Assembly (NCBI GenBank): GCA_964020085.1
Contig: OZ026604.1
Span: forward strand, 30,013,618 to 30,077,617
DNA from: Micromussa lordhowensis
Lineage: Eukaryota > Cnidaria > Anthozoa > Scleractinia > Lobophylliidae
Length of the DNA: 64,000 bases
Direction: 5' to 3'
How positions within the stretch are numbered: position 1 is the stretch's first letter; the number at the start of each line of letters is the position of its first letter. Made by a program: the position numbers and the translations under genes. Under the pieces are notes generated by a model that was not told the DNA's origin, made no database searches, and saw nothing but the letters and a program-made list of their open reading frames with translations. Positions 22,725-35,048 of this stretch are shown here, in pieces.

Positions 22725-24114
22725 AGCCTACTTAACGTATCTTCACCTTATATCTGCCTACAGTTTTAAATCGAAAAAGGGAAGGTGTCTTGGTTCACCA
22801 ACCTCGTTCCCAGAGCCGTTTCAATGAGCAGTTCACACAACACGTACATCACTGACTCACTGCTCCTCTTCACCACAACTAAATACCGTACTCTGGAATT
22901 ATTAAATACAGATTTCATTCAGCTGCAGCTATTGCATTAGGGACCTTAAGCAAGCCACGACGCCAACGACAACGAGAATGCCACCAAACAAAAAGTTTAA
23001 GGGTTAAAGGATCGGGGAAAAAGTCAAAAGGTATTGTCATCCCTGTAGCTCGCACGGTTGCGATAGCCTACACTGAGTCTGGCTTGAGGAATAACGGAAA
23101 ATTTAGTACGTACTTATATTCGGCATTTTAATGATGATAGGTATGCTAGTTCTTCGGAGCAATCGCCTCAGAAGTCGTCTCTAAACCTTGAGATGCCGCT
23201 AGGACAAGGGCAAGGCGGCAAATCTTCCCTTAACTTTGGTAAGTAGAGTCTGGGGAAAAGCGAGAAGATCAGGGGGCAGGGGTGGAGGAGACCGCGTTGA
23301 TGAACTGCTGTCAGGTTTTAATTTTGTTCTCAACCTGCAAGGACATCTGAAATATAGGGAACGTGACGGAGAGAGGGAGAAAGAATTGTTCAAAAATGGC
23401 CTAATTTGACTTTTACGTCTACAATATCACTCTCTTTTAACGATTTTTTGTACGGAAATGTAAAAAGAGAAGGTTAATATTGTGTATATTTTTAAAATGC
23501 ACGTTGAAAAGGTCAGACTTAGGGTTGAATGTAAGCAGCGTTGTCTAGGAGATGCAAAGAGAATTCAGGGTTAAAATAATTAATTCATACCAAGACCTCA
23601 CAATCAAACGGTCGAGAAACCAGCCAAAAGAAATCGCTTTCCATTTTTTTTTTAAAGATCACGATGTTTTTTTATTTTTCCAGACATGTTTCATAATGCA
23701 AATAGTATTTGGAAAACAATTGGAATTTATATCAACCTAGCGAGGCATGCATAATTAATTAATTATATTAGCATGTCAAACTTTTACGAAAGAGGGCGGA
23801 AATGATGGCAATACCTGCATAACTGTTAATTAGTACTGACAATTATTGCACAGTCCCTGGGGTTTCACGTTGGTATCTAGTTGTCGTTGGTTTGCCTGTC
23901 CTTAAGATCTCCGGGTCTATGGCAGAGCAGACTCAACCAGGCTGGACAGGTCTGGGTGAGGAGTCAGACGAAAGACACTGGTAATACAAGTTGGGGTTTG
24001 CCGTAAGGCTGGTAACCCTACCCCGAAAAAAAACACAAAGAGGCCTACACCAGGAAGATGTGGCACCGCGCAGAAACAGCGCACGATTTTGAGCAATGTT
24101 AGAAGATCAAAGGT
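22725..24114. other. no recognised gene
   Basis: Unannotated sequence between foldback repeats and the LINE remnant. Part of the last few hundred bases may be the LINE 5' region. Confidence 0.35.
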
Positions 24115-25425
24115 GGCTGCTGGAATGTACCCGCCATGTATCAAGCCGGCAAGGTGGCTCAAGTCGTAAAGGAGATGGACAAGTACAAAATGGACATCAC
24201 CAAGATAGGTGAAGCCAGATGGACAGGATTAAGAATGATGAAGGAAAGATCTGGGTACACGATGATACTCTCTGGACGAGAGGAGAACCAACACTCAAGC
24301 GAAAGAAGCGAAGGCATTGATGGAATGGAAGCCACCGGGGGAAAGACTCATTATGGCTAGACAACTTTAAGTTGCTTTAACACTGCATCCATAGAAAACG
24401 CTAATGAAGCGAAGAAAGATGTTTCTACGACCAGCTACAACAAGCCATTCAAGAGGTACCATCGCATGATGTGCTGCGTGTGATTGAAAATTTTTAACGT
24501 TTGCGTTAGAACGATAATGGTGGCCTTGACAAAATTATTAGGAAGAACGGGTTTGGTAACATCAGCAAAAACAGACACAGGCTCTGCAACCTGTGTGAGG
24601 AGAATAACAGTGATTCCAGCAAAGAGAGCTTCACAAGATGGCATGGACACTCCCAGACGGTTAGACACACACCCAGATGGATCATGTTATCATTCAGAAA
24701 AGGTGAAGCAAACTCTCTCTAAGATGTGAAATCAAAGTTCCGGAGGCCAAGGCAGCATTTAAGCTTCAACTCAAATACGGCTTCCAAGTTCTCCAGGGAG
24801 ATTGGTAGAACCCAGTCTGAGCAGTTTTCTTCGACAGTCAGAGAAGCAGGAGGAGATCCTGGAATTCAGAAGAACGAAGAATGGATAAAAAAAAACAGAC
24901 GAAAGAGCTGAGATAAACTCAACAAGATCAGAGAGGGTGAAAGACCACTGCAGGAAGAAATACCGAGAGAGGTGAAGACTATCGTCAGGATGCTGTACTA
25001 CCACTACTAAGCCCAGGTCATCTGCCAAAAACAGTTGATAGAGCCTTTCTCCATCCAAACCAGTGTAAAGGAGGGTTGCATACACTTCCCGGTCTTCAAG
25101 AACGCAGCGAACGATCAGAGGCATCCTGGATGGATTCTATCCATGGCCATATGCTTGACGACCTTGATTTTGCAGATAACATCTCCCTTAAGCCCACCGC
25201 CGCATAGACATACAGGCCTAGTATCCACAGCCGCTATGTCTGGCAGCACGAAGAAAACCAAGCCAGCACATACATGAGAATGACGCACCGCTCAGGCGTA
25301 CCGATCGTCCTGCGTGGAAAAGTATTCGAAGAAGTCAAAATGTTCACGTACCTTAGCTCCAAGATGACCACTGATGGAGATACAGAGTCCGAGATGAATG
25401 CAAGGCTCTCCAAGGCAGAGGAAGC
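24115..25425 (+). mobile_element. decayed non-LTR retrotransposon (APE endonuclease and RT)
   Basis: Reading in shifting frames, the segment has an endonuclease-like piece (KVAQVVKEMDKYKMDIT, GEARWTG) near 24135-24290. Next comes an RT-like piece (SVKEGCIHFPVF near 25060, and LDDLDFADNISL near 25150, matching the FADD box with the last Asp changed). A late domain follows (FEEVKMFTYL, TTDGDTESEMNARLSKA) at 25325-25420. Stops and frame changes show it is dead. The pieces look like the RTE or a related clade. No target-site duplication was found. Confidence 0.8.
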
Positions 25426-25857
25426 TGACGAATGTTATGGACTGGGAAGAACCGAAAGACAAGAAGAAGTGGCGGTATCTGGTAATGATCTTATGCACAA
25501 AATGGCACGAAAAGCGTTGAGCTGAGCTGAGCCCTGTTGGTTAGCCGACATCCCAACTTACGTTTTTCAATAGAGAAAGAAATAGATCATGTGTTGCCCT
25601 TTTATAACCGATAATACTGACCTTGTTCTATCGTCACTAGTACCTTCCGAAATTAATTAACTTTCATGCGCTTACTTAACAATTAATATAGTTTTGCACC
25701 TTTGTCATTAAAAAAAGCATCGTGATCTTTTCAACCAACAAAAGCCTCACAATCACTACTGCAGCGTCCTTTTCATCTTCTTAAGTTAAAATGAACTTAA
25801 TTTTTTTCATTTTATCTGCTACCATACACTTATACCTCTATCATTTTACCATCAGGA

Positions 25858-28442
25858 GTGCGGTTAGACTCTCGGCTTCAAGAATGCCAAGAAGCTCATT
25901 GGAAACGATCATTTCCAGATCTTGATTACGCATTCTTTGGGTACGATGTCTTAAAAGGATATCCATTGGCATCAGGGCATGATCCTGGCTTCACTCACCC
26001 AATCTTTCTGTCAAAGTATTCATCTGGCAAGCAGACCTCTGACTGTCGCTACAGTGTTCCTGAAGGGCTGATCGTGGTACCTGATGTGTCGTGTGTAACC
26101 TCGTTTTCGTCCAAAGTGATTCGAAACAAAGTGGAAATGTCCTCGTCTCTTGGCGCAGCAGCGAACGTTGAAGGTGCGTCTCCAAGAAAATGCACCTTTC
26201 CTAGTTTAACCGCGCCAAAATTAACTTCGAAAGCTTTTTCTGGACAAAAAGGAGTAATTATGAATCTTGACAACCGTTATAGAGAAGTGTAGATAACATC
26301 ATGTTATTTCTAGAAATTAAAATGATCATCCCTTGATCTAGTATGGAAGTCAATGGCGTTGTCGATTGTTTTAAATGCGACCTTAACGTAGTTCTAGTTT
26401 TAACTTATTCGCCACCAATCAAAAGCTTAAAAACTGATCTGTTTTGCTTGCTTGACGCATACGTAGATTAAATTATAACCAATTACAGTAAGGAGCGGGG
26501 AGGCTTCCATAGTGAAAGAAATTTTGCCTTTTGGCCTTTGGAATATAAAATCGATCTCTGCACAATTAACTAATCATCTTTAACAAATTCAAGAAAGTGA
26601 TCAAAGCTTGGGGGTTAAAAACTAATACTAATATGAAATGATTTTCCTTAGGAGGTGGATGGGGCTTTAAGGTTTCCGCCAGCGCAAGCTACAAAGAATC
26701 CGTTGCCCAGATGTCGTCAGGGGAGTACCTATACATAATTTCACAGGCGCAGTGTCGTTATTACTTTAGCAAACTCGATGCCACCGATCCACCGCCATTT
26801 CATCCAGGGTTTGTGAGCTGGGCGAAGAAACTGGCTTCCTCAGATGCTGATCAAGGTGATCTCGTTCAGTTCATAGAGTACTTTGGAACTCATTACGTGT
26901 CAGAAGTGACCTTTGGAGCACAGTTCATGAAACAGCATAGAGTCAGCCAAACGAAATATGAAGAACTGAGAGAGAAGGAGATAAGTGTAGAGGCGCAAGC
27001 CAGCTACTCCGGTCTTTTCAGTGTTGGGGGAGGGTTCTCATTGGATTCTAAGCAGAGATCCGCCGTTTCCAACTTTCAAGAGTCCGTGGAAACCAGCACT
27101 ATCACTGTGGGAGCCGCTCCTCCTAGTAATGGTGACGCTATGACTTGGGCCTCGTCTGTTCAGGAAAATCCAGTTCCAACAAAGTACTCTCTATCACCCG
27201 TCTATGACCTTTTTACTGAAAGGTACGCCAAACATCTTCCTGGAATTGATCTGAACGCCATGCGGGAGAGGCTGATTAACACTTCCAGGAATTATTGTCG
27301 GATTTTGAAAGAAAAGGGACAGATAGATTCATGTGATAATACCATTAATCTGGGGACAACTCTTCAAGGCGTCGATGTACACTCATTTGGTAAATATTAT
27401 TACTCGGTTTTGTACTTGGTTATTATAAATAGTAGTATCATTGTACCCTTCCTTCAGTGTAGCCACGTTCTTGTGTGAAAAACGGCAGATCGCCTCCCTG
27501 AGCAGTCAGACAGCGATTAAATATGAAAAAAAAAACTTGGTGATCGAACTATAAAACAATTATTGAACAATTGTTGAACTCCATCTGTCAGTGTCTCGCA
27601 GATCAATTATATGACAAAATCATTGAGTCTAAAGTCGAGCCCAGATTGAGAAGAGGGGATGGTAGAAATCGTTCAGAGAAAGGAGTAGGAGGGGAGGGCC
27701 TGCTAACCTAAATCTTACAACGTTTCTCAGGTAAGAAAATATTCAAAAGCAACCAATACACAAGGCTTAGGCGAAACGTCCTACATGTATCTTACAAGGG
27801 AGTATCTCACTCTTCCAATTTAGTCTTTTCCGTTTGTCTCGCTTAAGAGTTTAGTAAAACGAATTGAGGCTTAAGGCTAAGGGTTTCCAAGGCATAAAGT
27901 ATTGTCATGGTAACCAAGACTCTCTTCCTTTTTATGTTCAGGCTACAGGTATTTGTCAAACGTAGACGAGGCAGGGTGTCGAGCTAGTTGCCTTCTGGAA
28001 GACGCCTGCCTTGCAGTCACCTCGGACACAAGAGGCTGCAAACTTCTGGACGCAAAACCGAGATGGGTCGTGGGCAGTTCGACTTCCAAAATAGTCGTGT
28101 TCTTGCCACGGTTACAGCGAGAAAGGGGCACTCTTGTTTTCAAAGACCTGAGGGTCAAAACGCCGCTCCGAGATGGCTGTTAACATAACGGCATGCAATG
28201 CGTCTTGTTCCCAAGACGCCTTCTGTGCAGCCTTTGTCTTCTGTACGCCTTCTGTCACAGGAAGCTGGTGTGAGACCTCCAAGAATTGCTTGCTGTATTC
28301 CAAACAGCAGGTCGCAGCTGTTGAAGAAGATCAGTATTCCGAGATGTATTTTGTATGGAAAGATTACGCTCGCGTTACAGACAACGCCCAAATTAACAGA
28401 CGAAAACGTAGAATAATACCAGACGAAAAGAAAGATGTGTAA
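25858..28442 (+). CDS. MACPF-domain protein, at least three exons, frame break in the last
   Basis: Coding blocks are about 25858-26173, 26652-27389 and 27942-28442, with in-phase GT-AG junctions (GAAG|GTGCGT, CCTTAG|G, TTTG|GTAAAT, TTCAG|G). The first block opens the MACPF fold (DLDYAFFGYDVLKGYPL); the second holds the signature YFGTHYVSEVTFGAQF and a Gly-rich GLFSVGGGFS strand. The third is cysteine-rich with two related repeats (GCRASC..DAC and ACNASC..FC), resembling apple/PAN-type tails, and ends with a basic RRKRR. Family knowledge: MACPF proteins oligomerise into membrane pores; in cnidarians they occur in immunity, development and venoms, so toxin use cannot be assumed. The start exon and signal peptide were not found; the LINE sits upstream. 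Near 28170 the frame changes between the two cysteine repeats. Confidence 0.75.
26652..27389 (+). CDS. main MACPF exon
   Basis: 246 aa open throughout. The Y-F-G-T-H signature is at about 26881. Downstream lie the second membrane-insertion region and a short Cys-containing linker (SRNYCRILKEK, QIDSCDNT). The exon carries the most diagnostic part of the gene and shows no damage. Confidence 0.85.
27942..28442 (+). pseudogene. cysteine-rich tail exon of the MACPF gene, interrupted frame
   Basis: The frame entered from the splice site (GYRYLSNVDE...) stops at 28183. A second frame, open through 28442, overlaps it from about 28173 and carries the second cysteine repeat and the basic C-terminus. 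Both halves look like coding sequence, so this is either a frame-disrupting change in the genome, an assembly error, or a very small unseen intron. The rest of the gene shows no damage, so the whole locus is not necessarily dead. Confidence 0.5.
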
Positions 28443-29859
28443 CTGGCTTTAACATAAATGACGACTCCTGCGAATCCAGGATGTTTTCGGGGGGGGGGGG
28501 AGGTGGGGGTGGTACCTTGGAGTTGTCAGAATCAAATAACTGAAAACTGTTGCATCAGAAATACAAGCAATGAAGCAACTATTTTAGCTTGTAACTACAA
28601 TGAGGTATATGTCCAGAGTGTTTGCCTAATTTCGATTCGGCCATAAAGTTCGCATATTTTTATTTTTTAAGGAGTTTTTGCTTCTCCAAAAGGTGGTTGG
28701 CTAGCCACCTGATTCCCCCCCCCCCCCCTAAATCCACCACTGCCTGGGTCATTAAGTCGTTATTATGGAATTATCTTTGTTTGTCTTCTTTTGTAGTGTT
28801 AACAGGATGTAGAGATTGTTTAGTTTTTCATCAAACTACTGTATATCGCTCAGTTTACAAGCAAGTTTTTCAGACATTTTTCATCTGTTGGGCAAATAAT
28901 GTTCACCGCAATTATTATGGGTTTTCTTGAGAGATCGAGAGGAAATACACTATTTGAGAAGAGACCAAATGTCTGATAATTAATCGAAAACCACTGATTT
29001 TCTCAGTTCTCTCATTTCTCAATTATCAGGTTTTTCTCAGGCGTTATGACAATAAAGTGTTCAGACTCATAAATTTCTAAGCTTGTTTAAGGACTTTTTC
29101 TAATGTCAGAAAAGAAAAAGAAACCTGAATGTAGTGATTGATTATTAAATTGATTAAATTAGATTGATTAAATTCTCCAATGCAAACCTAGCAATGCTAC
29201 GAGGAAATTTTAAACATTTCTTAAAATGAATCTCTGTACGTAGACTCGTAAAGTTTTCGTTTTTTTTTAAGATTTTTCTTATGTTATGAAAGAAAGTGAA
29301 TTTAAATTTGGTGACTTAAATGATTTTCTTTGTGCAGGATGAAAATTACGAAAAATTGTTGATATTGCATGACATGGGTAAAAAGGTCCATTCGTGTCGT
29401 TGGAGAAACAGGAAGGAACTTACTTACTATTCATAATGTAAGTTTTTGTATTTTTAGCATTATAGTCAATAGTTCCTTAGAGTATTTTAGTCTAGTTTTA
29501 AACACGATTCCTAGGAAGACCATGAAAAATGATACGATTTCGTGTATAAATAAAGATTGATGATGATGATGATGATGAAGTGACACATATGCCGTCTCGG
29601 GGGTGAGAGGGGGGGGGAGGAGTTCATATCCATGTTCCCTTGAAAATCTATTTTTTCTCCCTTGTTCCATGATTTTAAATTCCATTGTTCCCTGAACGTT
29701 TTAGCAAGTTCCCTTTAATAGCAGAGATACCCCTTGTTCCCTCATATCAATCCTTAAAATACCCCCGTCCCCTTGAAATGAATGATCATGTTCCCTTGTT
29801 CTCCAAAACCCCTGAGAACCTCCTCTCATCACCGTGGCGTATACTGAAAATACATACCT

Positions 29860-30008
29860 CTTACTAACCGAGTTCGAGGGCCCAACTGTAAGTTACGGAC
29901 AGAGTTTTTCCCCCATCGATTTAAGGCCCAAGCGCGAAGCCATAAATCAATGGGGAAAAACGAGGATCCGTAACTTACAGTACGGACCGAGAAAACGAGG
30001 TTAGTAAG
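29860..30008. repeat. imperfect foldback element, CTTACTAACC ends
   Basis: CTTACTAACC at the left matches GGTTAGTAAG at the right. Inner arms CTGTAAGTTACGG and CCGTAACTTACAG pair as well. MITE-like. Confidence 0.7.
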
Positions 30009-30012
30009 ATAT

Positions 30013-30341
30013 TTATTATATCTCTACTGTGTGTCTCACGGGTTCGGGAACGATTTCTATTCACGCGGAACGGCCTCAAATAACTCACCTCGAAAACAAA
30101 CCGAGTCAATTTAAAAAATCGTTAATTGACTCTTAAGTCGTTAGCAGGGTTTAATACACAATTTCAGAAGTAAAAGAAAGTTTTAAACTTTTACTTGCTA
30201 AAAACATTAAGAACACTTGGCGATAAATCAAGAAACTTTTTGGCAACAAAAGCAGCTTCAAATTTTAGCGGGCCGTACAGTAGAATACGGCCCGCTAAAT
30301 TGACCAATCAGAGTGCGCCTACCAGCTGAGAGATATAATAA
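30013..30341. repeat. inverted-repeat element with TTATTATATCTCT ends
   Basis: The left end TTATTATATCTCT and right end AGAGATATAATAA are exact reverse complements. An internal hairpin (GCGGGCCGTA ... TACGGCCCGC) lies near 30269-30297. The ends resemble the element at 22577-22724. Confidence 0.65.
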
Positions 30342-31148
30342 AAGCCTTTACAAAATAAGAGAAAATGCGTCTACGTAAAAGGCTACCTTCTGCTCGAGTT
30401 GAATGTATCCAGATGAAAAAGGTTTTGGTCACAAGGAAGTTTTCATTTACTGCACCAGGATTTATTTAGTTGATGAAGGGTACAAAAAAAATTCCATTCT
30501 CGTCCCCAGACGCCACGCCCCTAAGAGGTTTGGTGCTTACTAAAAGGAGCATGGGCTCTAGAATCAAGAGTGATGTGGGACGTTTAACGGACCAATATGT
30601 TTTTGAGGGGGTGGGGGCAGGGCAACTTTCTGGGGCATGATTTTTTTTCTTTTGTGCCGGATTTTTTGTTGGGCAATAGCTTGTACAAGACCATCAAAAC
30701 TAGGAAGCAGTTGCTCGATTTTTTTCCCATGGCTCTCCTTACACGATTTTACTTTCCGGCAGTTTTTGCTGTGCAGCAATATATTTTTTTGGACGCCCAA
30801 GTTAATCAGTTTTTGTTGTACGTTGTCTAAACGAGAGAATAATAGAACGTTTCGTGTTTTTATCACAAAACAACAAATTTTATTAAAAGCTTCAAGTTGC
30901 AAGTTTATTAAATAACATACCGAGTTTACACAGCTGATATCCACTTCATCCGCAAATAGCAAAAAATAATAATCTACGGTAGGGTGAAGTGAAGAATAAA
31001 TATCAGATATTCATTTCGACAAAAAGACTTTTGAGGACTCGTGTACGCCTCGGGTGACTCGTGGTTTCCTCGTGCCTTGCACAACTGCGTGTGTGCCATG
31101 TGATCTATTTCCTGGAGCCGCTTTTGTTCTTAGGCTAGATGAATGAAA

Positions 31149-34100
31149 TCACTGGAAGGTTATGAGGTATTCGGGGTAGCACTGATTATCAAAGAAAACG
31201 ACAAAAATGTTAGGATTTTCACACTGATCCACGACAGAATCGTACAGCACTTCTGGTCTCACAGGGTCCTTAGCTGGAGGTACAAGCATAGTAAAGTATC
31301 CAGTGCAATACTGACCAACCAGGACCCGGGCAAGGTACATGAAGCGATTTCCACCTGGATGCCCTGCATACCGAGATGAATAAGAAGCATCTTTGGCAAA
31401 ATACACACCACGCCCAAGAGTTCCTCCTACAAAAGTGATCCAGACAATAACTTACAAACTTAAAACAAAAAACACCTGTACTGCTTTAAAAGGTTAAAAG
31501 TGCTGACCACAATGGCAATTTGACAGCATCACCTTGTGCCTGTGAAACTCATTATTATATCCCTACACAATTTCTAGGAAAGGACAGGCCAGTGGCCCGT
31601 CAGCCAGGTTTTTGCAGCATGAAGTGACTAGGAATATTTCTACTCCCCCTCCCCCCCCCCCCAGATGGGATGCTAGTCCATTGCGGGGTTACTCTCAGTA
31701 TTAAACATGACGGTACCCATTTATACACCTGACTGGAGAAAGGCACTGTGAGAGTAAAGTGTCTTGCCCAAGAACACAACACAATGTCCCCGGCCAGGGC
31801 TCGAACCCGGAGTGCTCGATCCGGAGTTTAGCACACTAACCAAGAGGCCACTGAGCCTCCACCAATTTTTAAAAAAACTAGAGCAATATGCCACCATGTT
31901 GTTTGGGTAATTAACTGTTAACTTTATAGTCAGCAATATAATATAAAGTAAATTGGTCAAACCTACATTAGCTTCAATGTTTCAGGAAAGGTGAGTGCTT
32001 TTAAGCAGTTAAAACTGTTATTTTGATGGAATTGCTCAAAAAAGGGACCATATTTATAACTACTATTGGGATTATAATGTTCATCGTCGCTTTTGCCAGG
32101 TTGAATACTAACTCCCTGCAGCTCACCATGGAGTCTACAGAAGTTCCGGTTGAAACCTTGTGCATTGATACAGCTGACATTTTCTCCTCTGGTTCCATGG
32201 AAGAGTTGTCGTTCACTCTCAACTCCTCCATTGTCTTGGTCCATTTTCTGTTTTTTCAACATGTAAGTCTGATAAAGATGAGGATTTTGTATTCGTTCAA
32301 TTTTCTGGACATTTAGTGTACTTGCAGTGGCTTGCAACTTGTCCATGACATCTTGATACTCCGAGGAGTCTGAAGATAGCTGCACTGTGTGTACAGTTGT
32401 GTTAGGATGTGGCATTGGTGCCCAGTTCTCAGGAAAAAGAAATCCTGGTGGAAGACGAAGTGGTAAATTATGATAATTATTAATACTTAGCCAAGTAGGC
32501 TGACTGAAAGAGTGTGTATAATTAATAAAACTTAATAAAAAAAATTTTATTTTTTGAAACCCTTTCAAAACCCTTTCTTGGCAATACAGCAGAACCCCCC
32601 CCCCCCCCCCCTTTATGGCCATGTCGTTATTACGGCCACTTTTCGTCCCAGTAAAACACTAACAAAACTCCATTCATAAAAAATATTGGGACATAAAATG
32701 TGTAAAAACATGTCATGTCATTGTTTCTATGGTTACGAAAGAACTACCTCTTGAGATACCTAAAACTAAATGAACTTTAGTTGTAAAGTGATACAAAACA
32801 CTGTATCAGCAGTACAATATTCAATACATAAATATTTCAGCTTATAGGATGCTGTTGTGTAGCCATAACATCATTTGATACCATGCATGTCACTGCATGA
32901 CATTAAGGGAACAGGCTGGGGCTCAAAGCCCCTGCAGGGGGGAACTCCCATATAACAAGGACAGGAGGGTGCTCATTATACCTTTTAGGGGGTTAAAAAG
33001 TAGTTTTGGTACCTCTTAGGGTATTCGGCCTCAAAAGGAACATAGCAGGAGCTTTTAATTTATTTTTATTGTAAATTTAACCTATTTTCACTGCACAAAT
33101 TATAAGCCATAGGAAAACACAAGCAATAAACTATAATTGTGTAGTTCCTGAAAATATCCATACCTCCCCCACAGAAGGGATTTTTTGGTTTTATGGACCC
33201 CCCTCCCCTCCCCCCTCACCACCAGGAAATTTCAATCTCTTCTGTAGGAAGAGTATGGATATTGTCTGTACCTGTGCATTACAAAATGAAAAAAAAGAAG
33301 AGCCCTGAGGAAGGACTAGAAAGGAACACTAAGACAAATCAAAGAAAAAACTGTTTCAATACAGTGTCAATTAACATCAAAGAGTAGCCTGTTCCAGGCT
33401 CTTGGTAGCTGGGGACGAGCGAAAACGAGCGAGAAAAAAACGAGGGAGGACCAAGGCGAGGAGCGGCGGGAGAGCCTGCAAGACTTTCTTTAACGACCCT
33501 CTTCTGGTATAGCAGGAGCTGCTATACCCTCTGATTGGTCAATTTTGACAGTACTGTCAACACTCTGGCGGTTACCTCATATCTTGTCAATCCAAGTTTA
33601 CCATCTCGCAATCAACTTGATAGCCAGGTCTCTGGACTCAAAATTGACCAATCAGAGGGCATAGCAGCTCCTGCTATACCAGAAGAGGGTTGTTAAAGAA
33701 AGTCTTACAGGCTCTCCCGCTGCTCCTCGCCTTAGTCCTCCCTCATTTTTTCTCGCTCGTTTTCGCTCGTCCCCAACTACCGAGAGCCTGGAACAGGCTA
33801 ATCAAAGAGCTACTATGATGCCCAGAGTAACATTTGGGTCGTCAGGATCAGGATCATAGTTCTTGCATTTATATAGGTCTCTGCATCATCTCTTGAAGCA
33901 TGACAGGCTGTTACAGTACCTTTTAGGGTATTGAGTTGATAAAAAAAATATGACAGGAAATAATATGTTGGTTTAGTATTAGCACCCACAAAAAGCAGGA
34001 TGTTAATACTTCTTAGAACTGGGTCAAATACTGTACTTCACATGAGCCAGACCTAATGACAGTTTGGGTTGACTCAAATACATAAAAGAACACCTGTTCG

Positions 34101-35028
34101 AGTCAAACGTTGAACTTAATTCAGTCACACTAAACAAATAACAAAAGTGATCTTGTTGGTCAGTGGTTTTTCAAGGTAAAGTCAAAATGGCACCTTTAGT
34201 CCTTTGATTATGCGTTTGGTTTGACTCATGTGAAGATCGGCGTTTCACACAAAGTTGGTCTTCAGGCATTCTTCACGGCTGGCCAGACGTGAAGAACGCC
34301 TCAGCCACTCCAAATAAAATCAGTCAAACTTAATTGGGTCAAATGTCAAACTTCACATAAGCCTCATCGATTGAATTGGGCTCAGTTCATCTAAAGTACG
34401 GCGTTTGACCCGGGCCTTAGGGTATCTTTTTAAAATTTCCAACAAGCACCACCCAGGGGTGGATCCAGGGGGGTGGATTGGGTGGCTAGCCACCCCCCCT
34501 TCGGAGAAGCCCACCATAAAAATCTAATTTGTGAAAAAAAGGAAATACATGCATGGGTCCCAAAAAATATAGAAATAGTTTGGTGGCCGACTGTATCAGC
34601 CACCCCCCATTAAAAAATCCTGGATCTGCGCCTGACCACCGTACTATTCATATGGGATTCCCTCTCTTGGACCCATTTTAACCTTCAATGTACATGTAGG
34701 TACGGATAGGTGTGGATTGTCAATGACTATTACCAGTACAAATATTAAATCACAAATAACCTGCAGGTTGATCAGCAGAGGATCCCAGCCACTTCCTGGT
34801 TAGTGTTATGTGATCACCAGTCTGCTGCCCACGGCCAGTTTTAGTCATCAAGTCAATAACAAACACTTCTCCTTGTAGAGATACGTGTACTATGGGTTCA
34901 TCATTGTCGTATGCCATCTCAATCTTTTCGTTTGCTTCCTGATCACATAATATTTTAGTCCCATGACTTTCAAAACTCCATTCTGCGTTCACTAAATCTG
35001 GAGCGGTATGCGGTCTTCCACCAAGCAT
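31149..35028 (-). CDS. short WWE-PARP protein (PARP locus A), three coding exons
   Basis: Exons are 35048-34761 (ATG at 35028), 32444-32127 and 31426-31149; phases agree and the product is 287 aa. The N-terminal exon is a WWE domain (AEWSFESHG, KIEMAYDND, GEVFVIDLMTKTG). WWE domains bind (iso-)ADP-ribose. The next two form a PARP catalytic domain with the His in RQLFHGTRG, the Tyr in GVYFAKDASYS and the end QCYPEYLITF, as in PARP14-type mono-ADP-ribosyltransferases. The first exon also has an upstream acceptor (TTGCAG|GTAACAAAG), so a noncoding 5' exon is likely; CCTGAAG|GTAAGC near 35637 is a candidate donor. Introns hold a SINE, a MITE and other repeats. It lacks the macro domains of locus B. 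The layout is nearer PARP11-like proteins, but the catalytic part matches B. Confidence 0.8.
31575..31862 (-). mobile_element. tRNA-derived SINE
   Basis: Reading the minus strand from 31862, an A-box-like GGCTCAGTGGCCTCTTGG is followed by a B box (GGGTTCGAGCCC). After these comes a tRNA-unrelated body (TTCTTGGGCAAGACACTTTA and GTGTATAAATGGGTACC). It lies in the last intron of PARP locus A. I recognise the body as a type widespread in invertebrate SINEs but do not name a family. Confidence 0.75.
33385..33800. mobile_element. MITE with TAGCCTGTTCC ends and 9-bp target duplication
   Basis: The arms of about 170 bp are near-perfect inverted copies, from TAGCCTGTTCCAGGCTC on the left to GAGCCTGGAACAGGCTA on the right. 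ATCAAAGAG flanks the element on both sides (33376-33384 and 33801-33809). The length is 416 bp. A 9-bp duplication fits Mutator-like elements. It sits in an intron of PARP locus A. Confidence 0.9.
34445..34640. repeat. dispersed repeat, GGATCCAGG/CCTGGATC ends
   Basis: GGTGGATCCAGGGGGGTGG at the left and TCCTGGATCTGCGCC at the right form inverted ends. GGCTAGCCACC and GGAGAAGC words recur near 28680-28740, so it is a repeat family. Confidence 0.5.
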
Positions 35029-35048
35029 AATGTTGAAAGCTTTGTTAC

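Larger units (their letters stand above)
28443..31148. other. repeat-rich intergenic stretch
   Basis: Contains G and C homopolymers near 28489 and 28715, a GAT triplet run near 29562, and the two inverted-repeat elements listed separately. No gene is recognised. Confidence 0.5.
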
